A DNA stretch of 64,000 nt from Knufia peltigerae (taxonomy: Eukaryota; Ascomycota; Eurotiomycetes; Chaetothyriales; Trichomeriaceae). Positions within the stretch are counted from its first letter, which is position 1. The number at the start of each line of letters is the position of its first letter. The stretch covers positions 186,001 to 250,000 of the forward strand of contig JAPDRN010000016.1 in assembly GCA_030247855.1 (NCBI GenBank), given 5' to 3'. The notes beneath the pieces were generated by a model, which was not told where the DNA came from, searched no databases, and was given only the letters and a program-made list of their open reading frames with translations. Made by a program: the position numbers and the translations under genes. Below, in pieces: positions 45,192 to 56,381 of this stretch.

Positions 45192-45805
45192 GGTGAGGTG
45201 TGATGACGACGTGAGGTGATGAGGGTGACTGGCTACTGGCCAGTGTTTGAAAGTGATTTTTCGGTTTGGAAAACAAAAAAGTGATTCGGAAGCTTTTGAT
45301 GTGGGATACAGAGAGAGAGAGAGAGAGTTGTTCCACATTGAGCTTTATACCCCCGGATCGCATGGTATCTTTCTCATTTTTTTGGTCAGCACAAGAAAAA
45401 CTATACCCGGGTATACATTGGAAGCATTTTACCTGGAGTGTTTTTGTTTTCTTTTTGGGGATCATCGTTTACGCACATTCATTTACTTTGCAGTATATAT
45501 ATACCCCACGGCTGTGTTTTTTGCTTTTTTGTGTGTTTGTCTACCACTCACTCATTTGCATATTATCATTCATATTGGTTTGGGTTCGATGAGCAAGAAA
45601 GTGTCCTTTGAAAAAAAGAAAAGAAAAGAAAATCAGAAAGCATAAAATGTGATACCCCCTTTGATGCCTCGTTGGTACCTTGTTATGAGTTGCTGCTACA
45701 TAGTACATCTTGATATATATTCCTGATACCATGACAGTGGGTGTTTTGGTCTCTTGTTGCATGTTCAGTCGCAATCATTTTCTACAAGTCTCAGCTCTGG
45801 GACAA
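45192..45805. other. Intergenic, simple-sequence rich
   Basis: This 0.6 kb lies between the convergent sphingosine kinase and the P450 remnant. It has a (GA)n tract at about 45308-45328, a TA patch near 45494-45502 and an A/G-rich run near 45608-45635. No gene is seen. Confidence 0.6.
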
Positions 45806-47120
45806 TTACAAAATATTTTGCTTTCTTCTCCTCGATACAACGACACGAATGTCCTGGGTTGGTTTCTTGACGTATCTTATCGAAGTCGCCTCGTTGGTCA
45901 TGCGTAAAGTTTCCAACACGCAAGCTTTCAAGACTGGACAGTCACGACACAAACCCCCAACGTAGTAGTCCACGAAAGATACGTTGCCTTGTCCTTGTTG
46001 TTCTTGTTGAAGCTGTAACCGGTCGATACGTCGATACAAGTCTTCTATCTTTTCAAGCAAACCTAGATCTAGCAGCCAATCCTTCCCTCATGACTTTGAA
46101 CGGGAAAAGCAGCCAAGTCGGAACACCCATCATCAATAACGGAAACAAATTGTTATCGAACTTCCAAAAGTCATTTAGGAGCTGGGGATACCGGTCCAAA
46201 AAGCTTTGGTTGTAAAGGATAGGAATGGCTATACAAGCTCCAGAATCTCTCGACAGACTCGAGAGGTTTGCTTCGACCTCGACCTCGACCACGGTCCTCC
46301 CCGACTCGCCAGACAGTCTTCTGCTCGAGTTTGGTGTTGTAACGACTTGGATATCGGCAGACGATTCCCGTGGTCTCATCCGTGACGGAGTCGAGGAGAA
46401 ACTCACGAATTCATTCACCTTTTGACGAAGGTCGGTTTATTCCAGTGCCGCCGTCACGGAGGTGTCGTTGAGGAACATCCTCTCGACGGGCGCAAGAAGA
46501 GATTTCCAAGAGCCCTCAAGTTTCGTCTTGAGCTCAGGAGAGTCGGTCGCCCCAAACACTCGTGTGAACAAAGTATACTGGACCGGTTCGGCGGTGAGAG
46601 CGTGGTGAGCAAGTGACATGATTTTGTCCATGTCCGGGGGAGGGAAATTGACGAGAACTTGGTGTGTCGAAGTGAGGCCGTAGATTGAACCGCCGCCTGC
46701 ACCATCACCGACATCACCGCGTCGTTGTCGCCCTCGCAGTAGTAGTCGTTGTATGGCTGAACTGGAAAAAAAAACTCGGTTGTCAGTCAGCCACTGCGGC
46801 CCCTTTATTCTCATTGTGATGTCTGATTTTTGAGTATTTTCCTTCGGACTCCCCCTTTTTTCCCCAAAGGCGAGTAAGAAAACAAGTACTCACCATATAA
46901 GTCGGCCTAAACCACCACCACCACCACTGTGAGTAGTGATGAGATGACCGACGATGGCGATTTCAAGAGCCGCCCAACCAGGAAAGGTTTTGTATTTCTT
47001 TTTGCCTTTTTGTTGTTTGCCGAACCTGACCTTGTGGAGGAGGATGACCATCGACACCAACATGGCCACGACGACAAAAATCTTGTTGTTGTACATGAGG
47101 TTGTTCTGTAGTAGTACCAT
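45806..47120 (-). pseudogene. Decayed cytochrome P450 gene
   Basis: The reverse strand reads as a P450 N-terminal half: a membrane anchor (KIFVVVAMLVSMVILL) from ATG 47120, an intron 46893-46762, then VQYTLFTRVFGATDSPELK, VERMFLNDTSVTAALE, YPQLLNDFWKFDNNLFPLLMMGVPTWL and GLAARSRF. It has three lesions. An in-frame TAA stop lies at 46439-46437, with homologous sequence continuing in the same frame behind it. A one-base frame change falls near 46060-46070 (SRF to LLEKIEDLY). The I-helix region is missing, because DYYVGG runs straight into the K-helix piece CPVLKACVLETLR. The frame then ends, with no PERF motif and no haem-binding cysteine loop. Class is uncertain; the wording recalls fungal CYP7/CYP8-like proteins. 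Another ATG lies in frame at 47183. A sequencing error cannot explain all lesions. Confidence 0.75.
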
Positions 47121-47183
47121 TACGGACCATGTCGACCTCGACGACTGTGAACCACCACCCGGTACCATCGGCCAGGTGACCAT

Positions 47184-47924
47184 GACGATGAGACTGCTGT
47201 GCTCTCAAGATTCAACGCAACTCAATCTCAACATCGGTCTCGGCCTGCTCTGTGTTTCTGGAGTCTGAACAAGGTAATGCAATGTCTCTCGTCGACGGAT
47301 TGTACGGTTTGACATTGACCTAAAGGAAAACACGCTCATCAAGGGGTGGCCTCCTCAATCTGTGCTCAAGGGATGAACTCGCCCAGATCAAGCCTCCCTA
47401 CATGCCAATTCATTCACGCGCGACCACCCATTGATGCGGGCTACCCTTGTGCATTCTGAGGGTCAATCTAGGTTGCCAAAGCGGCTCACCATGGACTTTT
47501 TTCAGAACCACCTAGGGATTTTAGAAGCAGAGTACGGAGGCTGTTGTTAAGATGAACGAAATAGGCTTTGATGAGTTTTATTGCTACACGGACCTCAACA
47601 AAGCCTGTTGATGTATGGAGAGAAGTGTCCGCAGAGCGCGTTGTTACAGGATTGGACCTATTCATAAGACGCAGCGACCGAAGGGTTCTGAGAGTGCATC
47701 GAGCATCACGACGGCAGAAAAGGCTTACTTGAGGGATGAAGAAGGATACTGGGGAATTTGTAAGTTGTGTTCAGTGGGCGGACAGCCAGATCTTCGGGAC
47801 TTCGTGCGTGTCGCGAATGACAAGTCTCATCCGGTCTTCATTGTCTCATATATTACCTCATTCAGCGCCATAATTACCACAGATCATTACAAGCCCGCGT
47901 CGTGTGTTCTTAAGCCTTGTACAA
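47184..47924. other. Intergenic between the P450 remnant and the AAA ATPase gene
   Basis: This 0.7 kb lies upstream of the P450 remnant and downstream of the ATPase. A 142-codon plus-strand frame (47615-48043) overlaps the ATPase 3' end on the other strand and resembles nothing known. No gene is called. Confidence 0.5.
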
Positions 47925-50109
47925 CTAGATGCCGCTTTGCGATGGTGAGAACGGCATCCAGACCCGGGGCTTGTTCACTTGGGCTTTCCCTGTCCCTTCA
48001 AAAAAGGCTTGGAACTGTAGCGTTTCGCTCATTGCTTCTTTGATATGCTTTAGTTGGACCTTACATTCACTGCTGAAGTCATCGCGGGCCAACAAGTTCG
48101 CTTGCGTGAGCGTGTTGCGGATCTGCCGGCCGTTCAGCCTTTCCTGCGCCAGTGCGGGAATGGCTCTCTCGATGGCGGATTTCTCGGATTCCGTCACGTC
48201 TACAATTGCTGTATCCAGGAGGCTCCTCCAGATTCTTTCTCGTGCGTCTGCACCTAGCTCTTCGTATGAAATGGCTAATTGGATCCTCGACTGGAATGCG
48301 ACGTCCATGGTCGTGATTCTATTCGTGGTCAGGAACAGGATGCCGTTGTAGTACTCGAGTTGTCGCAGGAAAACTGTAATGGAGTCAGCAAAGGGGTCCT
48401 CAATCGAGGATACACTTACTTGACACTATCCCGTTCCTGCGGACATCCTCGAAGGAACGAGCTTCCAGCACCACATCGGCCTCATCGAGCAGAAGTATTG
48501 CCTTCAATCGGCTTGCGTTGTTGAATGCCTCGCGCAGGTTTTCTTCGACCAAATCATCGTCGGAGACCAAGCTACCCACGCTCAAGGGAAGCAACGGCAT
48601 CTTCACATGCTCTGCGAGACATTCGGCAGTAAGCGTCTTCCCAACTCCTGAGGGCCCGTACAGAATGATGGTTAAACCTCGCCCCTTATTCGTGATGATG
48701 TCTCCACCTCGCATTCCCTCACTTACGTAGTTTTTCACCAAGCGTCTGAGCGTTTTCTTCTTGGTTTCATCCATGATTATTCTTTCAATTGCATTGCTCG
48801 TCCACACAATAGGCTTTAGCTTGTTGATATTGATGTGATATCGTTTCCAGCTATCGATGTGAAAGCACGTGAGCGTTGGAGGACACAGCAAGTAGTGTTC
48901 GGCCTTTGTTAGCATTTTTGAATTGCCAGTCGGTGTATCAGCAAGCTTTTCTTCGAGGATTGCCCTGCTATTATGACCTACTTTGGTGTCGAATAGCCCG
49001 TCCAATGAGGGTTCCTTAACGTGGTCAATGATTATCCGGCCATTCAGCTAGACTTTCATCAGTTGTAAGGTCCTCTGAGTCATTGGTCAACGCACCTGCA
49101 TGCCGGTTTCTGAGAGGCCCCTCTGACCGTCGTGTGTATAGAGAGCAGTTCCATTGTATTCGAAGCAGGAAGGGGCTTGGGAAGCCAAATGTGCCCAGTC
49201 ACGTCCTCTCTTCTCCAGTTCTGCCTTCATTGAGTCTGCTCGTTTTTCTTCCTCGCAGCGCAGAGGATATATCGGCAATGTTCGCACCTTGCGATATCCT
49301 AGAAAACTTTCAATGTAGAACTTGTAGCTCTGTTGAGCGAAGGATTTCTGTTCGCTGTCCCAGACGATGCACCATCCACAAATTGCCAGCTTTTCACAGA
49401 CATCAGGTCGTCCATTCACTCGGTCAACGTTCTCCTCCAAATGCGTGAATTTGAAGAATCTGTTTTCTTTGAACTTGTCGGTGACCACGATCAGGTCGCC
49501 GTCTTTGAAAAGTGCCCAGATCATTTCGAAGCTCACCGATGCTGGTTGTGTAGAGCTTAGGATGCCCCGGTCGACTTTATGTCGTGGTTGGCAGTCGAAC
49601 AGGAATGACTCTAGAGCATCAATATCGGCCTTATCTCGAGGATCAGCAGTACTTAGGTGCATTTCGTTGCGCATGTCATCAATGAAATGGAAAATTCGTA
49701 AAAACGGCTCCGTTATTGCAACGCTGTCCGACATATTCTCGAACAAACGAGCTGGGATAACTCGCCTCGCAGACGCAAGGAGAGCTGGAGAGGAGATGAT
49801 AATTTTTTTCTTGTCATCTGAGTCGTCCAAACAAAACGCATACTTGTCGAAACCATTTGCAGTCTTGCTTTGGCGTTGTTCATCCTCCCACTGCAGCTGG
49901 CTGATCCATTTTACCTCTCCGTCCTCCTTTTTTCGTCTACCAATACGCTGCTTGAGCCCTCCGTCGAAGACCGTTCCAGCCAACCCAACACTTTCTGGGC
50001 AGTTGTCGGCAATCACACCGTTGCTCATTGAAACTGGTTGCTCGCATTGCAAACTTCCGGTAGGCTTTTGCGTTGCGTGATTCTCCACAGCTAAGGATGA
50101 CATTCTCAT
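47925..50109 (-). CDS. Fungal AAA+ ATPase with N-terminal DUF7025-type region
   Basis: Three exons: 50109-49096, 49047-48420 and 48373-47925, with very short introns of 48 and 46 nt, giving 696 residues. The N-terminal 450 residues fit the large fungal family in which a beta-rich DUF7025-type domain (FEMIWALFKDGDLIV, YKFYIESFLGYRKVRTLPIYPL, HDGQRG) precedes an AAA module. In the ATPase, Walker A is LYGPSGVGKTLTAE, Walker B is AILLLDEADVVLEAR, and sensor 1 is ILFLTTNRITTMDVAFQSRI with a final RQIRNTLTQANLLA in the helical lid. All catalytic positions look intact. The cellular role of this family is not established; Bcs1-like or NLR-accessory roles have only been guessed. It is head to head with an NLR-like gene, with 276 bp between the start codons. 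Confidence 0.88.
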
Positions 50110-50385
50110 TTGCGTCTTCTACAGAAAGATAGCGGTAGTTTGTACCCTGAAAGCTCACGAAAGCCTTTTATCTAAACTCTAGCAAAGCCTTTTATGAGGC
50201 TGAGAGTGCCCATGTCGGAAGGTGCGAATCAGGCAACCATGTCGCCTTGCCACGTCACTTAGCTGCAGATGTCAACCATTTCGCTGCTCAGCCTCACCCT
50301 GACCACACTCGGGCTGGTCAACGCAACAAAGAGGGAATATACAGACTTACTATTGACCAAAAACTCTTGACCACCTGTTCTTACG
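50110..50385. promoter_or_regulatory. Bidirectional promoter between the AAA ATPase and NLR-like genes
   Basis: Only 276 bp separate the two divergent start codons. A short direct repeat (aaagccttttat, at about 50160-50171 and 50185-50196) lies near the ATPase side. The spacing implies co-regulation, but no factor site is recognisable. Confidence 0.5.
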
Positions 50386-52445
50386 ATGTCAGCAGCCCTT
50401 GAATCTACCACACAGGATGTTCAAACTTCACAAGGACGGCGATACCAACCAGGCACCGATGATTCGTATGTGAGGCTATCTCTTGGGGCGAGTATGGACT
50501 GACTTCGCAGTGTGTTTGAAGAAGCGTTCCGGCAGTGTCGACAATCAAATTTAAAACTTGCCAAAATACTCCCCCCAAATGACGCTGCGTTGTTGAGAAG
50601 AATTCCTGACAGACCCGAACTCAAAGTCATCAATGCTGAGGCTGTCAAGTCGTTCATCGAGGACAAAGCAAAAGAGTCTAGACAGCGAAATGAATGGCTC
50701 AGATTCAAGTGGCTACCGAAGACTGTCGAGAGCCTTGCGCGCTTTACATTCAACATTAGGGATTTGGTCTCTCCACTTACATCCCTCAACCCAGAATGCG
50801 CGGTATTACTTGGATGTCTGATGGTCATCTCCAAGGTCAATTATATCTTTCAAATCTCGCCGCAAAGAGACAGAGCTAACAAGAGCTAGACTATCGTTCT
50901 CAAACAGGAGAAATTAGAAGCGGTATCTGACATCTTTGCGAGGCTTGTCCAGGTCACCGACAGCCTGGACCTATGCAATGTGTCCATCTCCAGTTCCCCG
51001 GACAAGGTCCGACTGCAGCTCGCCAAAGTATACATTGCTATTTTAGAGCTCGTGGTCATCGTAACGGAGTATTGTGCCATTGGCAGAACATGTGAGTTTC
51101 TCCTCGACCAATGAACCAGTCATTCTCACATCCCGAAGCAAAAATCGTCGATGCTTTGACCGCCAACACAAAGTACGATTTCAAAAAGGGTCTCCAGGAA
51201 GTTGAGTCTGCTTGGGAGACTTTGAGATTCCTCATGCAAGCCGCCAGCGGTGTTTTGCAAATCGACACATATGACTTGCTGCAAAACCAAGCCAAAAAGG
51301 TAGACTACGTTGCTGCCGAACTCTCAAATATGCAGTCTCAGATCGCAAGTTTGAGACTGTCCATCGATACACTGCAGCTCGATCAGAGCAGTATGTATGG
51401 GCCTGATACATTCTCACAATGTGCTGATTTGTTGGACCTAGGAATGCATATGCTCCAGCTCCGTCAGCATAACAAAGCGGTGATGGAAGCTCTGCTACCC
51501 CTCTACGTGACCATGGATGAAGAAATCCAACACTGGAAAGGTCGTCAGTTTCGTACCTCTCCAAAAGATCATTGGGAAGTCAACGGCGTTTTGGAATACC
51601 TCGAAGCGTGGAACTCTCTCCCGCAAGCCTCCATCTTGGCCATATTTGGTCCAACCCGTGGGCGTGATTCCTGGGTAACAGAATTCGCACTGGACACTAT
51701 CCAGGCCTTCCAAGTTCAGAATGAACTTGTTACATTTGTTTTGTGCGACAGATCGCGAGTCAATCAGTACGCTCCCAAGACACTGATCAAAATCCTCATT
51801 TGCCAAATTCTCGAACAACGACCGACGTTGATCCTGGAGGAGCCCGATCTTTTCACCCTTCACAATTGCCAGTCCGCGGTCGAACTGAACCAGTTATGCA
51901 ATCTTTTGGGCCGCATGATTTCTAGAATTGATCGTATAGCCATCATTATCGACCGAATCGAAAGCTGTCGTCAAGGCCAGGGCAATGAAAACAACGAAAT
52001 CTTTGAGTTTCTGCTGGGGATCGTTGAAAGCCTTGGGAAAGGTGCCAAAATCATCGTCACCAGCGCAAATCCCCTTCGTGCTGGCCCCCCTCTCAACGTC
52101 CCTATCAGCATGTGTCAAATTTCAACGCAGCAGATCTCTTCCTCATCCAGCTATCGACGACATCCCAAGAGTTTGTCACTTGATGTTTTCAGCGTCAACG
52201 ATCGCTGGCTGTGCTTGTGTTGGGGCTGGATGAAGCTATTTGATAGAGGCAAGATAGGTATCGAGTTTTGGGTCGAGGCGTTAGATGAGGCGAGCAAAAT
52301 AATGAGAGGCAATTTTACACTCGGCTTTTATGAAGAAAGTCTAGCCTACGCAGGAAAACTGCCCCAGATGACCATAAAAATGGCAGTGCTCCGAAGAGGG
52401 GGCCGCTTTTCACCGAGAAGGAAACCTGTCTTCATCCAGAGATAG
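50386..52445 (+). CDS. NLR-like fungal protein with degenerate NTPase P-loop
   Basis: Four exons: 50386-50465, 50511-50835, 50890-51091 and 51139-52445, with introns of 45, 54 and 47 nt, giving 637 residues. Intron 3 could instead be 51061-51119; both keep frame. The N-terminal 230 residues resemble the helical DUF7708-type region that precedes NACHT domains in fungal NLRs. The centre looks like a NACHT-type module: ILAIFGPTRGRDSWVTEF stands where Walker A (GxxGxGKS) should be, a Walker-B-like DRIAIIIDRIES follows, then AKIIVTSAN as a sensor strand. The P-loop lysine and serine/threonine are absent, so ATP binding is doubtful. No ankyrin, WD40 or TPR repeats follow; the protein stops soon after the NTPase region. 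Function unknown. Confidence 0.7.
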
Positions 52446-53414
52446 AACAGGAGGCCTGGCGCTGTATTGGAGTAAAACTGCTTTTCGGGGACCCCTTTCA
52501 TTCAAAGAGATTTCAGATCGACAAGAAGAGCATGAGAATGAAGCAGATACCAAATAGGGCGATAATAGTCGGAGGGGGTCCTAATGTAAGGAATTGACGA
52601 GGCCAACCTTCATCACTATGAGGTCGTTTTCCATCTGTTTATATAGCTACCAGGAGTGAAGATTAGGTTCTCGACTTGTCAAAGCATTTGAACAAGTCGC
52701 AAGGGTGTTATTCACTGCCAACGGTGAATGAATACACACGTTATCGTGGGGCCTATATCAAAACCCCCCTTCCTCCCCCTCCACAAATATTTTTTCCTTC
52801 TTCTGGCTTAGTGCCTTCATCCACGAAAGCAATCTACGTTTGTAGCCCAACTCCATCCATGTGCCCGTGCCGTGCCGTGGCAGCTAGAAGCCATATGTGT
52901 GGCAGTAACAAAAGAATAAGAGCGGAGCGAGTGCGGAAGAGAGAAGTGGAGGAGAAAAAGAACGCGGACGAGAGAGAGAGAGAGAGCGAGAGTGGACTGA
53001 ATAGTCCTTGAGAGCGAGAGCAAAGCGGCGTGGAGTTAGTTGGTCGACTCAATGGGCGTGACGAACCTAGGTTCAGGTTATTATATATGTGTGTGTAACA
53101 TATCTATATATATATACACAATATTTAAAGGCTCTCAGCACATGAATGGAAACAACGATATGGAATAGAACTCGAGAGCACGTTGAATGTAAACATCCAC
53201 AATTTCTACCTCTATCTTTTTCCTTTTCCCAAAACCGACCCTCCTGAGAGATAAGAACCCCCCCTCGACAAAATTGGATCCCAAATGTACCTGATACATG
53301 CATCGAATCTCCAAAAGACAACATGCTCCGTTAGATACATACATGGATAAGTGCGTGAGAATCATATCGACCACTCCTTTAGCCACTTGCAGATTTTTTT
53401 AGGCCTTGCGTGAA
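52446..53414. other. Intergenic, with microsatellites
   Basis: This 1.0 kb lies between the convergent NLR-like and acyl-CoA oxidase genes. It has a (GA)n tract at about 52971-52990 and a TG/TA dinucleotide stretch at about 53081-53118. No gene is seen. Confidence 0.6.
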
Positions 53415-55514
53415 TTACAATTTACTTCTCAGGTCCGCCCTTTCGTCCTTCTTGAACAGTACCTTCGAGTCCGGATATGGGTCGAAAACGACGCTGTTCA
53501 AAGGATTGATTTCACTCGCACGGTGGAACATGTCCTCATACACGTTGCCGTCGTACCGACCGAGTGAGCTGTCGAGTTGCCAGTCTGGGAACTTCCAGGC
53601 GTCAACCAGGCGCACGGCGTGGGGTCGGATTTCTTCGAGAAGTTTCATCACAGCCTTGGTGCGGGCGAGCGTAATCTGGCGCACGGTGACAGCGGCACTC
53701 GAGTAGAATTCGCTTGCTTCACGCTCCAGAGTGTGCAAGGCATATAGACGGAATAGCTTGTGCAAGAGGCTGACCGTCTCAGGATCCAACTGCTTGGTCG
53801 TCTTGGTGTCGTTCAAGGCTTCGTGGAAGTTCTTGACGATCATGTATTGTGCATGGGCCGTCGAGAGGCGCCAGAAGTCCACCAACAGCGAGTTCCAGGA
53901 TTGTTTGTCCTCGTCACGGTGGCGGAGAGCTTCAAAGGTCAGGAATGCCACGCGCCAAGAGAATGAGTCGACCAGGTCCTGATCATTGCCAATCACGTCG
54001 AATGCCGCACCAATGTCACGTCGACGGACGAATTCCTTGAGGAAGCGAGTCGTGTCATTGTCGGCGGCCTTGCCTTTGAGCACGGATCGCGCTGACTTGA
54101 GAAGGTAGCGAGACACTTGCTGAGTGAGCATGTAATTGTCACCTTCCCACGTCACAGTTGGAAGATAGTCGGCGTACCAGCTGCCGATGCCGGAGAAGGA
54201 ACTGTATCCGTGACCACCGCACGCGCGACGGCAAACCTCAAGACCCTCAGCCGCGGTGGTGGACGCGAGAGCTTTGAGAGCACAGCTAGTGGCATGAAGG
54301 TCCGCAAGTAGATCAGTACCAGGGTTGAGCTCTTCGGGCCCGGGTGCACGATTGGCATCGGAGAGCTTTCCTACATTGCCGTTCATACGCTTTTGGTTCT
54401 CTTCGTAAAGACCGATCATACCTTTGCCGGTGAAGTGTAGAGCGTAAGTGGCGGCAAGGAGTGGAAGGAGACGAACTTGAACCATAGTATAGTTAAGGAC
54501 CTGGTTCTCGCCTGGCTCATTCGCAGGGGCATCTCGGTCCTGGAACTGTCGTCTGACTGCACAGTATCTAGTGGCAATTGTTACACCCCGAGCCAGGGTA
54601 GACCCAGACTGGAGGACGATGTTGCTTCGAACCCAGGTCAAGGTGCCGTAGACGAGAGATGGATTGGACGGTCGGATATATTTGTTGGTGTTGGGATCAA
54701 TCCGGGAGAATCGAGCCAACATGTTGATATGAGGAATCTTTACATTTTTCAACAGAAGAAAACCGTTGTCCATGGTATTGTAGCCAAACTTGGGGCCAAT
54801 ATCTCCAACGTGAACATTTGGTAGAGGCTCATGAGTCTTGAGATCTCTAATTTGAACGACAAATGGATGTGGGCCATAGTTCTTGCCGCCCATGTATAGT
54901 TGAGCCATAACGACGGCATGGTTGGCGACTTTCCCCAATGATCCAATCCACCATTTGGAAGCCGTTAGGGTGGGCGAATGTAGGGTAAAGGTCTTGTCTT
55001 CGGGGTTCCATGTTGCGGTGGTTTCCAGTCCTCTGACGTTTGAACCATGGCCAAGCTCGGTTTGAGCGTAGCAACCAATGATCTTGTATGCCTCTGCTCT
55101 TTCAAGGAAGAGTTTGTGCTGCTCGGGTGTACCCTGTTCTCGGAGGGTGACGAGAAACATGCTCGCGTGGAGTCCGTATGGGGTAGGCTCACTGATCAAC
55201 TCATTGGCAGCCTGAAACTCCTCTCTGGTCCACTTGTGCTTGACCTGGAGTTGTTGCAGACGCTTTCCTCTCGCCAATGCTGCCTCTATTCTCTCTGTTC
55301 GTCCTCTGAAGTAGTTCTGAGACTTGTCGAATACAGGCTCCGCAGTGAGTATATTGAGAATTCGTTCGTTTCGTTGGAGGATTTCTTTGGTGAACATAAA
55401 GTCCGCTAGCTGATCGACATTAAGGTTGGACTTTGCCCTCTCTTGCTGAAGAAGCTCGCTTCCTTGTGGACCGGAAGGCTTCAGGGCCTTCACCCATTCC
55501 GGATTGGAGGGCAT
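53415..55514 (-). CDS. POX1: Peroxisomal acyl-CoA oxidase
   Basis: An intronless 699-residue frame, typical of the family. The flavin-binding region has QTELGHGSNVRGLETTATW, ASKWWIGSLGKVANHAVVMAQL and PHPFVVQIRD. Around residue 440 is RRACGGHGYSSFSGIGSWYADYLPTVTWEGDN, whose Glu in WEGDN fits the catalytic base. The C-terminal helical domain follows and the protein ends Arg-Ser-Lys-Leu, a canonical PTS1. The enzyme makes trans-2-enoyl-CoA and hydrogen peroxide in the first step of peroxisomal beta-oxidation. The substrate chain length cannot be told. Long frames on the other strand are shadows. Confidence 0.97.
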   Translation of the reverse strand: MPSNPEWVKALKPSGPQGSELLQQERAKSNLNVDQLADFMFTKEILQRNERILNILTAEPVFDKSQNYFRGRTERIEAALARGKRLQQLQVKHKWTREEFQAANELISEPTPYGLHASMFLVTLREQGTPEQHKLFLERAEAYKIIGCYAQTELGHGSNVRGLETTATWNPEDKTFTLHSPTLTASKWWIGSLGKVANHAVVMAQLYMGGKNYGPHPFVVQIRDLKTHEPLPNVHVGDIGPKFGYNTMDNGFLLLKNVKIPHINMLARFSRIDPNTNKYIRPSNPSLVYGTLTWVRSNIVLQSGSTLARGVTIATRYCAVRRQFQDRDAPANEPGENQVLNYTMVQVRLLPLLAATYALHFTGKGMIGLYEENQKRMNGNVGKLSDANRAPGPEELNPGTDLLADLHATSCALKALASTTAAEGLEVCRRACGGHGYSSFSGIGSWYADYLPTVTWEGDNYMLTQQVSRYLLKSARSVLKGKAADNDTTRFLKEFVRRRDIGAAFDVIGNDQDLVDSFSWRVAFLTFEALRHRDEDKQSWNSLLVDFWRLSTAHAQYMIVKNFHEALNDTKTTKQLDPETVSLLHKLFRLYALHTLEREASEFYSSAAVTVRQITLARTKAVMKLLEEIRPHAVRLVDAWKFPDWQLDSSLGRYDGNVYEDMFHRASEINPLNSVVFDPYPDSKVLFKKDERADLRSKL

Positions 55515-56381
55515 GGTGGAAAGCTCGGGTTATACAAAGGGGAGGCGACTAAAGGGAGAGGGTAGGAGACTGGTGGTCAATCCGGGTGAGAAAGAAAGGA
55601 TGAGTATATGGATGACAGGGAGGCTGGGCAGGTATGGATGGAGTGCAGCTGATGTGATAATTGTAGAATTAAATAATTAATCAACGACATGACGCTGATA
55701 GACTTCGAGGTGTTGAAATGCCGAGGCAGTTGCCGCATACGGACTAGTGTCAATAGTCTCACATCTGGCATCTTCATCTGTGCGCACGTAAGACAATCCT
55801 TGCTCTCGCGTTTTCTCGCTTCAGAAACGGCTTGAGGCGCATGCAAGCTGCCATCAATAGCCGTGTTCTAGCCATCGCACCGTGGGAAAATCCACCACTT
55901 TCTCCATCACTTGCCACTGGTGCCCTTGTCGGAGATGATATAGCCGTTTCTGCCCATGGGATCCCTCCTGTTTTTGGCTTGCATACAACCCTACCATGAC
56001 CTTCCTGCATGCCATCTACCTCGGTATCCTCGAAAGTTCCACTCAAGAGTTATTCCTGCGATATCGGAAACCCCCAGTCCGGATGCTCATACATATTCAA
56101 AGAGCAGGAGCAAGTTAGTTCGTGGCGTGATCTTGCAGCAAAGGAGCATCCTTCGTGACCTTCTGAGGTGACCAAGTCGGTCTATCTCTGCGATCGTTTT
56201 TCAGGACCATGTGCTCATGTCTTCCATCTGAACCTTCATGCGGTAGCTTTTGTTGTTTGTTTATTCTTGAAGGTATACGGAAGAAAATGTGTATTCGGGA
56301 TATCATTATCGCGAGTCAATCCAGCATCATATATTCAAGGAGGTCTGAATCTGTACTAGTGCATCGAATCTCATATTCACA
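55515..56381. other. Intergenic between acyl-CoA oxidase and the GPI protein gene
   Basis: This 0.87 kb is the promoter side of the acyl-CoA oxidase gene and the 3' side of the GPI protein gene. Small frames on both strands resemble no known family. I see nothing else. Confidence 0.55.

Noticed and set aside
47615..48043. 142-codon plus-strand frame
   Set aside because: Overlaps the last exon of the AAA ATPase on the other strand and resembles nothing; kept as non-coding.
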